From positions 1 to 11,460 of the forward strand of contig RFPW01000050.1 of assembly GCA_009925965.1 (NCBI GenBank): a stretch of DNA of 11,460 bases, written 5' to 3'. The position numbers and the translations under genes are program-made. How positions within the stretch are numbered: the first letter of the stretch is position 1; the number at the start of each line of letters is the position of its first letter. The stretch comes from Betaproteobacteria bacterium. Lineage in GTDB: Bacteria > Pseudomonadota > Gammaproteobacteria > Burkholderiales > Burkholderiaceae_E. The notes under the pieces are model-generated. The model ran no database searches and was not told the origin of the DNA. It saw only the letters and a list, made by a program, of their open reading frames with translations. Shown here one piece after another: positions 6,630-11,460 of the stretch.

Positions 6630-7195
6630 ATACCGCCGTGGGCACCCCCTCACTGCCATTGGAGGCCCGAGCGGCCAAGATCCGCGTCCTTGCGCTCGAT
6701 GTGGATGGTGTGCTGACCGACGGCCGCTTGCACTTTGACCGCGATGGCGATGCCGGCAAGTCTTTTTCGGTTCGCGACGGCTTCGGCCTGCGCTTACTCA
6801 GCGAAGCGGGCATTCGACTGGCCATCATCACGGGCCGAAATTCCGGCACGGTCCGGGCGCGTGCGTCCGAGCTTGGCATCACGCTCGTCCTCGAAGGCGT
6901 TAAAGACAAAGCCGTAGCCCTGCGGGAACTGGCTCACCTTTGCGGCGTCGACCTCGACGCCGTTGCCTACCTGGGAGACGATTGGCCGGATTTAACGGCC
7001 CTGCAGATCGCCGGATTGGCGGCTGCTCCAGCCGATGCAGAACCTGACGTTCGCGCACTTTGCCACTGGGTATCTAACCGTCGGGGCGGGCATGGTGCCG
7101 TGCGGGAATTTGCCGAGATCCTCCTGGAATGGCGCGGCCAGCGCAGTGCGCTGCTGGCACGTTATCGCGACGGCCATGGCCGCTCCGCCGGTTAG
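6626..7195 (+). CDS. kdsC: KdsC, 3-deoxy-D-manno-octulosonate 8-phosphate phosphatase
   Basis: HAD-family phosphatase (189 aa, family usually near 180-190) that hydrolyses Kdo-8-phosphate to Kdo; cytoplasmic, tetrameric in homologues. HAD motif I is LALDVDGVLTDG (22-33) with nucleophile D25 and acid/base D27. Motif II is IITGRNS (67-73). The motif III lysine lies in GVKDKAVAL (91-99). Motif IV is YLGDDWPDL (115-123). The stretch FSVRDGFGLRLL (47-58) is typical of KdsC and separates it from other HAD enzymes. There is no large cap domain, as expected. The start is GTG at 6626, overlapping the kdsD TGA by 3 bases (GTGA). It lies directly between KdsD and the Lpt genes, so Kdo synthesis and LPS export are co-expressed. 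The step between KdsD and KdsC (KdsA) is not encoded here. Confidence 0.95.
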   Translation: MNTAVGTPSLPLEARAAKIRVLALDVDGVLTDGRLHFDRDGDAGKSFSVRDGFGLRLLSEAGIRLAIITGRNSGTVRARASELGITLVLEGVKDKAVALRELAHLCGVDLDAVAYLGDDWPDLTALQIAGLAAAPADAEPDVRALCHWVSNRRGGHGAVREFAEILLEWRGQRSALLARYRDGHGRSAG

Positions 7196-7200
7196 ACGAG

Positions 7201-7866
7201 ATGAAGGCGATTACCGGGATAAACGCGACTACGCGACCGCCACGGTCAAACTCGGATTCGAGTTGGCGCTTGCGCGAGCGGCTGCCGGTGATGGCATCCA
7301 TCGGGATGTTAACGATCCTCGCCGGCATGACGGGTTTTTTAGCGCAAAAGGCTGCTCGCGAGCATCGCCCAGTCAGGCAGGCCAGTCACCCTGAACGCCC
7401 TGACTGGTTCATTGAAGGGTTCAGTCTGATCCGTCTCGGTCTGACCGAAAAAACAACTTGGCAAATCACCGCGCAGCGCATGCAGCATCGCCCGCAGGAT
7501 GATGCGGTTGAACTGGTACAACCCATTCTTGTTCGCCTTGAGCCCGGACGTCCAACCCTGGTGATTAGGGCTCAAGAGGCGAAGACTCTCGAGATGGGAG
7601 ACCTGACGCACTTGAGTGGCCAGGTTGTCTTGACCCGCGCAGCCGACCGCGAAGGTCCGGCTTTGAAGATCGAGACCGAGCAACTCGACGTCCTCGCGGA
7701 CAAAGACCTCGCGCGCGCCGAGGGGCTTGTCCGGATCGAGCGCGGCGGCTCAAACTTGACCGGGATCGGATTGGAATTCGAAAATGCGGCCCGACGCCTG
7801 CAGTTGCACTCAGAGGTTCGAGGTCAGTGGGTCAGCTCCCCGCAGCGTCCAATCTTGAATCGGTGA
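7201..7866 (+). CDS. lptC: LptC, inner-membrane anchor of the LPS transport bridge
   Basis: Bitopic inner-membrane protein that receives LPS from LptB2FG and passes it to LptA. From the ATG at 7201 it has 221 residues: a cytoplasmic N-terminus of about 28 residues ending RLRERLP, one membrane segment at about 29-48, then a periplasmic beta-jellyroll. Family signs are PDWFIEGFSLIRL (67-79), TTWQITAQRMQHRPQDDAVEL (85-105), and repeated strands TEQLDVLADKDLARAEG (159-175) and LTGIGLEFENAARRLQL (186-202). The cytoplasmic part is longer than in E. coli LptC. The frame is open further upstream into kdsC, but 7201 lies 5 bases after the kdsC stop with GACGAG in front, so it was chosen. GTG 7288 and ATG 7291, just before the membrane segment, are alternatives that lose the basic residues. 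It ends 4 bases before lptA. Confidence 0.88.
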   Translation: MKAITGINATTRPPRSNSDSSWRLRERLPVMASIGMLTILAGMTGFLAQKAAREHRPVRQASHPERPDWFIEGFSLIRLGLTEKTTWQITAQRMQHRPQDDAVELVQPILVRLEPGRPTLVIRAQEAKTLEMGDLTHLSGQVVLTRAADREGPALKIETEQLDVLADKDLARAEGLVRIERGGSNLTGIGLEFENAARRLQLHSEVRGQWVSSPQRPILNR

Positions 7867-7870
7867 ATCC

Positions 7871-8443
7871 TTGCTCTTGAAGATCCCCAAACTGCTGAGG
7901 TTCGTCCCCACCGTCTTCATGACAGTGGTGCTGATGACTCAGACCCCGATGGCCAACGCCGAGCGGGCTGATCGGGAGCGCCCGCTTCAAATTGAGGCGG
8001 ACCGACTTGATTACGATGACCTCAATAAGGTCAACGTGTTCAATGGACGAGTCTCGCTCAGCAAGGGATCACTGCTGATCCGCGCCGATCGGATCGTCCT
8101 TCGCGAAGAGCGTGACGGGACCCAGAATGCGATTGCGACCGGTCGACCCGCGACCTTGCGTCAGCGCCGGGACGCCAGCTCGGAGAGCTGGGTCGAGGGA
8201 CAGGGGGAGCGAATCGAATGGGATAGCCGTTCAGAAATCGCGACGTTTTCCCAGAAAGCGCAGCTGCGCCGACTGGACGGCGCGCGCGTCGTCGATGATG
8301 TTCAAGGGGGACGGATCCGCTACAACACGGGCACCGAAGTCTACGAAGTGGACAGCGCCGGGGCCGCGACGACCCCCGACAATCCCAATGGTCGGGTGCG
8401 AGTGACCATCCAGCCGCGGGCCCAACGATCCGCCCGTGAGTAA
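7871..8443 (+). CDS. lptA: LptA, periplasmic LPS-transport bridge protein
   Basis: Periplasmic OstA/LptA-fold protein that polymerises end to end into the hydrophobic groove carrying LPS to LptD. It is 190 aa including the signal peptide (E. coli 185). The start must be TTG at 7871 (or TTG at 7877). These are the only plausible starts that include the basic residues KIPKLLR before the hydrophobic core FVPTVFMTVVLM. The first ATG, at 7919, falls inside that core. Predicted cleavage is at ANA|E (30/31). GGTGA at 7862-7866 could act as ribosome site and overlaps the lptC stop. The mature protein opens with PLQIEADRLDYDDLNKVNVF (38-57), the family hallmark. It continues with GSLLIRADRIVL (66-77), GERIEWDSRSEIATF (112-126) and closes with GRVRVTIQPR (174-183). 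The stop lies within an 11-base tandem repeat shared with the lptB start. Confidence 0.93.
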   Translation: MLLKIPKLLRFVPTVFMTVVLMTQTPMANAERADRERPLQIEADRLDYDDLNKVNVFNGRVSLSKGSLLIRADRIVLREERDGTQNAIATGRPATLRQRRDASSESWVEGQGERIEWDSRSEIATFSQKAQLRRLDGARVVDDVQGGRIRYNTGTEVYEVDSAGAATTPDNPNGRVRVTIQPRAQRSARE

Positions 8444-8454
8444 CCCGTGAGTAA
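8433..8454 (+). repeat. perfect 11-base tandem duplication at the lptA/lptB junction
   Basis: The unit CCCGTGAGTAA occurs twice in a row (8433-8443 and 8444-8454). The first copy supplies the lptA TAA stop (8441-8443) and the second the lptB GTG start (8447-8449). No Shine-Dalgarno sequence is apparent other than the GTGAG in the first copy. Confidence 0.95.
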
Positions 8455-9196
8455 CGTCAGCAGGCTCCGCGCAACCCACTTGCGCAAGAGCTACCAAGGC
8501 CGGGAAGTTGTCCATGACGTCTCTCTCGAGGTTGCCAGTGGCGAAGTCGTTGGTTTACTCGGCCCCAATGGAGCGGGCAAGACCACTTGTTTTTACATGA
8601 TGGTCGGATTGGTGCCGTGCGATGACGGGCAGATTGAACTCAATGGTCAAGCGATCGGTCATTTGCCGATCCACCGTCGGGCCAGGCTTGGCTTATCGTA
8701 TTTACCGCAGGAACCTTCGGTCTTTCGCAAGCTCACGGTCGAAGAGAACATCGCGGCGGTCCTCGAACTACAACCCGGTCCAGAGGGTCGCCGACTGGCG
8801 CCAGGGCCTCTGAGTCGGCGTCTGAACGAGCTGTTGGACGACCTCCAGATTACGCATCTGCGAACCCATCGCGCGCTGTCCCTGTCGGGTGGCGAACGGC
8901 GGCGCGTCGAGATCGCGCGTGCGCTGGCTACTGAGCCGCGGTTTATTCTGCTGGATGAACCGTTCGCCGGGATCGATCCGATTGCCGTAATCGAAATTCA
9001 ACGCATTGTTGGTTTTTTGAAAGATCGGGGGATTGGCGTTCTGATTACGGACCACAGCGTGCGGGAAACTTTGGGAATCTGTGACCGAGCGGTTATTATT
9101 AATTCCGGCACCGTTCTTGCTTACGGCCGCCCTGACGAAATCATTGCCGATGAGGGCGTCCGCCGCGTGTATCTGGGCGAACACTTCCGGATGTAA
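8447..9196 (+). CDS. lptB: LptB, ATPase of the LPS exporter LptB2FG
   Basis: Cytoplasmic ATPase that, with LptF and LptG (not in this window), extracts LPS from the inner membrane. It has 249 aa (E. coli 241). Motifs are Walker A GPNGAGKTT (39-47), Q-loop YLPQEPSVFRKLTVEENI (85-102), signature LSGGERRRVEIARAL (146-160), Walker B FILLDEPFAGIDPIAV (166-181) and switch region LITDHSVRETLGICDRA (199-215; H203). The combination of EPSVFRKLTVEEN and DH-VRETL is diagnostic for LptB among ABC ATPases. The C-terminus (VRRVYLGEHFRM) also matches the family. The segment QPGPEGRRLAPGPL (109-122) is slightly longer than usual. The start is GTG at 8447, 3 bases after the lptA stop and in the same reading frame as lptA. 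No other start fits the N-terminal strand. Confidence 0.95.
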   Translation: MSNVSRLRATHLRKSYQGREVVHDVSLEVASGEVVGLLGPNGAGKTTCFYMMVGLVPCDDGQIELNGQAIGHLPIHRRARLGLSYLPQEPSVFRKLTVEENIAAVLELQPGPEGRRLAPGPLSRRLNELLDDLQITHLRTHRALSLSGGERRRVEIARALATEPRFILLDEPFAGIDPIAVIEIQRIVGFLKDRGIGVLITDHSVRETLGICDRAVIINSGTVLAYGRPDEIIADEGVRRVYLGEHFRM

Positions 9197-9212
9197 GGCA
9201 CGAAGCTTCTGC

Positions 9213-9253
9213 AGGGCGTATCTTAGGGCAACCAGCGCCCGCTCTTTCGCCCT
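9213..9253 (+). other. possible RNA hairpin in the rpoN leader
   Basis: In the 60-base lptB/rpoN gap, AGGGCG (9213-9218) can pair with CGCCCT (9248-9253). Inside it, GGGC (9226-9229) can pair with GCCC (9237-9240). The outer stem ends 3 bases before the rpoN ATG. It is not a Rho-independent terminator, because no T-run follows. The pairing is by eye; stability was not computed. Confidence 0.35.
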
Positions 9254-9256
9254 CCC

Positions 9257-11041
9257 ATGAAGCAGTCGCTACAGCTCCGGTTTTCGCAACACCTTGCGCT
9301 CACCCCGCAATTACAGCAGTCCATTCGACTTCTGCAATTGTCGACGCTCGAACTCAACCAAGAGATCGAGCAGATGCTGGTCGACAACCCGCTGCTCGAG
9401 CGCATCGACAACCCGATGGACGGGATGCTGCGCCTGGATGCGCAGGCCACCCCGATCTCCAACGCGCCCCTGGCCGTAGGTACCGACCCAAATGAGCGCA
9501 ATCACAACCGTGACGAAGGCGGCGACGCAAGCAGTACGAACCCGACCAGCGAGTTTGAACGCGACAACGGAATAGCCGGCACCGAGGGGAGCGTGGCCGG
9601 CAGCGATTCGGACTCGCGGGATGCCGACTCACGCGGCACCGATGGCGGAATTGACCAGGGACTCGATTGGGGCGCCGATCGACGCAATCGAGACGATGAT
9701 GACGATGACCGCGAAAGGCCCCAGGGCGCCGGCACCCGATTAACGCTTGAGGCCCATCTGCTGCAGCAATTGAGTGCCGCGCGGTGTAGCCCGCGTGACG
9801 CTGCTTTCGTGCATTTACTGATCGGCGAACTCGATCAAAACGGCTGGCTGAGCACGTCGGTCGAGGCGCTGTTTGCCGACCTGATCGATCGACTCAGGAC
9901 CCTCCAATTGCGCCTTCTCGATGACGGCGACGCAACGGCAACTCAGAACACCGAACTACCGGCGCTCTTCAAACTCTTGCTGACGTTTGCCCCTGCCGGC
10001 TGGAGCGCGCGCAATGCACACGAGGCCAGCGCCCTGTTGAATGAGCTCCTGGGGGCGGAAGATGCGCAGCCGAACGCAGCCTGGCAAACAGTTGGCGAAC
10101 TGCAATTGGCCGAAATGCAGGCTGGGCTCAATCTGCTGCGCAGCTTTGATCCGCCGGGTGTCGGCGCGCACGACCTCGCCGATTGCCTGAGCCTGCAGCT
10201 AAAGCGGCTGCCGCGACGGCAGTGGCCTTCGGTCGACGGCTGGGAGGCGGCCTGCGCGATCGCCCAGGATCACCTGCCGCTCCTGGCCGCGCGGGATTGG
10301 ACGCGTCTCAAAAAGGCCCTGAATCTCAAAGACCATGAGGAAGACGAACAGACGCTGCGCGACGCGCAGGCCCTGATCCGAACCCTTCAACCGCTGCCAG
10401 GGCAGGATTTTGATGGCGAAGAGGCGGCCTACGTCCTGCCGGACGTGATCGTGCGTCGCACAAAAGCCGGCTGGACTGCGGCGCTCAACCCCGACGTGAT
10501 GCCGCGTCTACGGGTCAATGATCTGTATTCCCGCATCCTGCGCCGCAACAAGGGCCCTAGCAACCTTTCAATGCAGTTGCAGGAAGCGCGCTGGTTGGTC
10601 AAGAATATCCATCAGCGCTTCGACACCATCCTGCGGGTCGCTCAGGCAATTGTGGAACGACAGCGCGAATTTTTTACCCATGGCGAGGTCGCCATGCGGC
10701 CTCTGGTCCTGCGGGAGATTGCCGAAGTGCTGGGACTTCACGAATCCACCATCTCCCGTGTCACCACGCAAAAGTACATGCTGACCCCGACCGGCACGTT
10801 CGAACTCAAGTATTTCTTCGGCAGCCATGTCGCCACCGACACGGGCGGCGCAGCATCGAGTACCGCAATTCGCGCGCTCCTCAAACAACTCGTCGCGGCG
10901 GAAGACGTCCGGCAACCGTTGTCCGATAGCCGGCTCGCCGAAATGCTGGGCGAGCAGGGGATTGTTGTGGCCCGACGAACGGTCGCAAAGTACCGCGAAT
11001 CCCTTCGGATCCCGGCGGTCACCCAGCGCAAGGCGTTGTGA
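9257..11041 (+). CDS. rpoN: RpoN, RNA polymerase sigma-54 factor
   Basis: Alternative sigma factor recognising -24/-12 promoters, active only with AAA+ activators. Region I (1-50) is the canonical Q/L-rich MKQSLQLRFSQHLALTPQLQ onward. Region II (about 51-160) is long and acidic and includes six Asp in a row (146-151). The core-binding domain follows: SPRDAAFVHLLIGELDQNGWL (178-198), then FDPPGVGAHDLADC (297-310). The DNA-binding part has the helix-turn-helix REIAEVLGLHESTISRVTTQ (486-505), ELKYFFGSHV (516-525) and the RpoN box ARRTVAKYRE (572-581). At 594 aa it is about 100 longer than the usual 475-500. The extra length lies in region II and in an insertion at about 200-285 containing a partial repeat of the FxPxG motif. 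The start is fixed by homology at 9257; no Shine-Dalgarno sequence is visible. The frame and key motifs are intact. Confidence 0.96.
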   Translation: MKQSLQLRFSQHLALTPQLQQSIRLLQLSTLELNQEIEQMLVDNPLLERIDNPMDGMLRLDAQATPISNAPLAVGTDPNERNHNRDEGGDASSTNPTSEFERDNGIAGTEGSVAGSDSDSRDADSRGTDGGIDQGLDWGADRRNRDDDDDDRERPQGAGTRLTLEAHLLQQLSAARCSPRDAAFVHLLIGELDQNGWLSTSVEALFADLIDRLRTLQLRLLDDGDATATQNTELPALFKLLLTFAPAGWSARNAHEASALLNELLGAEDAQPNAAWQTVGELQLAEMQAGLNLLRSFDPPGVGAHDLADCLSLQLKRLPRRQWPSVDGWEAACAIAQDHLPLLAARDWTRLKKALNLKDHEEDEQTLRDAQALIRTLQPLPGQDFDGEEAAYVLPDVIVRRTKAGWTAALNPDVMPRLRVNDLYSRILRRNKGPSNLSMQLQEARWLVKNIHQRFDTILRVAQAIVERQREFFTHGEVAMRPLVLREIAEVLGLHESTISRVTTQKYMLTPTGTFELKYFFGSHVATDTGGAASSTAIRALLKQLVAAEDVRQPLSDSRLAEMLGEQGIVVARRTVAKYRESLRIPAVTQRKAL

Positions 11042-11102
11042 TGCGACCCCGTTCTGCCACACTCATTTAGCCAGATTTCGCCACCAGGCCGACGCCATCC
11101 GA

Positions 11103-11126
11103 GGGTCAGCCATCCCGGCCTGACCC
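11103..11126 (+). other. inverted repeat / RNA hairpin between rpoN and hpf
   Basis: GGGTCAG (11103-11109) is perfectly complementary to CTGACCC (11120-11126), with a 10-base loop in which CC/GG can add two pairs around a bulge. It ends 9 bases before the hpf ribosome site. No T-run follows, so it does not look like an intrinsic terminator. It could be an mRNA-stability, processing or translation-control element, or a protein-binding palindrome. Confidence 0.5.
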
Positions 11127-11135
11127 CGTGCAAGC

Positions 11136-11141
11136 AGGAGG
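11136..11141 (+). promoter_or_regulatory. strong Shine-Dalgarno site of hpf
   Basis: AGGAGG, 6 bases before the ATG at 11148. This is the only perfect ribosome site I see in the window; the other genes rely on overlap or coupling or have weak sites. It implies that hpf is translated independently and strongly. Confidence 0.85.
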
Positions 11142-11147
11142 ATTACC

Positions 11148-11460
11148 ATGAACCTCGCCATCAGCGGACACCACGTCGCCGTCACCCCGGCACTGCGGCA
11201 GTACATCACCGGCAAGCTCGAAAGAATCCGACGACATTTTGATCAGGTGATCGACGTCAACGTCATTGTTTCGGTCGACAAACTGGTCCAAAAGGCGGAA
11301 GTCAATTTGCATGTTCGGGGGCGCGACCTGTTCGCCGAGTGTTCGGGCCCCGATCTCTACGCGTCTATCGATGAACTGATCGACAAACTTGACCGTCAGG
11401 TCGCCAAGTACAAGGCCCAGCGGTTTGGCTTTGCACATGAGGCGCTTAAACATCAGGATG
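11148..11460 (+). CDS. hpf: Hpf/RaiA-family ribosome hibernation promoting factor (3' end cut off by window edge)
   Basis: Small ribosome-associated protein that binds the 30S decoding region and promotes 100S formation or inactivation in stationary phase. My translation gives 104 residues with no stop before the window edge: MNLAISGHHVAVTPALRQYI at the N-terminus, then KLERIRRHFDQVIDVNVIVSV (24-44) and KAEVNLHVRGRDLFAE (49-64). After those come DLYASIDELIDKLDRQVAKYK (69-89), the characteristic pair of helices carrying basic residues. This is the S30AE/sigma-54 modulation fold. Short Hpf is about 95-120 aa in proteobacteria, so only a short tail is probably missing; a long Hpf with a dimerisation domain cannot be excluded. 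The 106-base gap after rpoN holds a hairpin and a strong ribosome site, which suggests its own control. ptsN would be expected next, beyond the window. Confidence 0.93.
   Translation, partial: MNLAISGHHVAVTPALRQYITGKLERIRRHFDQVIDVNVIVSVDKLVQKAEVNLHVRGRDLFAECSGPDLYASIDELIDKLDRQVAKYKAQRFGFAHEALKHQD

Noticed and set aside
6054..6659. A 201-codon open frame on the minus strand inside kdsD
   Set aside because: It is a shadow of the conserved SIS/CBS coding sequence, with no ribosome site and no recognisable motif.
9197..9213. A sigma-54-like promoter upstream of rpoN (GGCACG, then TTCTGCA), suggesting autoregulation
   Set aside because: The GG and GC dinucleotides are 14 bases apart instead of the required 12, and the -12 half is TTCTGC rather than TTGC.
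11103..11130. Rho-independent terminator after rpoN
   Set aside because: The inverted repeat is real, but it is followed by CCGTGCAAGC with no T-run, so it is reported only as a hairpin.

Overview
This window is a chromosomal core region of a Gram-negative proteobacterium. Nearly every gene serves the outer membrane. Three features suggest a betaproteobacterium or close relative. First, mlaA (vacJ) and mlaC lie inside the mla operon. Second, a YadG/YadH-type ABC pair follows mlaB. Third, the kdsD-kdsC-lptC-lptA-lptB-rpoN-hpf block lies beside it. The lineage is inferred from gene order and protein motifs, not from a search. The DNA is GC-rich and looks uniform, and I see no insertion sequence, phage gene, CRISPR array, tRNA or rRNA.

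Layout. From 5547 down to 1, on the minus strand, runs one tightly packed operon: mlaF, mlaE, mlaD, mlaA, mlaC, mlaB, an ABC ATPase and an ABC-2 permease cut by the window's left edge. From 5589 to the right edge, on the plus strand, run kdsD, kdsC, lptC, lptA, lptB, rpoN (sigma-54) and hpf, the last one cut by the right edge. The two arms diverge from a 41-base gap (5548-5588) that must hold, or lie close to, both promoters. Junctions inside the arms are mostly overlaps or gaps of 1-9 bases. The three larger gaps are mlaA/mlaC (43), lptB/rpoN (60) and rpoN/hpf (106). No stretch over 300 bases lacks a gene.

How the genes work together. MlaFEDB is the inner-membrane ABC/MCE complex, MlaC the periplasmic carrier and MlaA the outer-membrane partner of the phospholipid asymmetry pathway. 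KdsD and KdsC supply Kdo for the LPS inner core. LptC, LptA and LptB are parts of the LPS export bridge. One divergent locus therefore handles both lipids of the outer membrane. RpoN and the ribosome hibernation factor Hpf follow, as is usual in proteobacteria.

The genes are mostly orthodox, and I found no wholly new system. The best leads are: an RpoN with an extra segment that looks like a partial internal repeat of its core-binding domain; a perfect 11-base tandem duplication that forms the lptA/lptB junction; a perfect TATAAT so close to kdsD that a leaderless mRNA is predicted; and an MlaA that appears to lack a lipobox.
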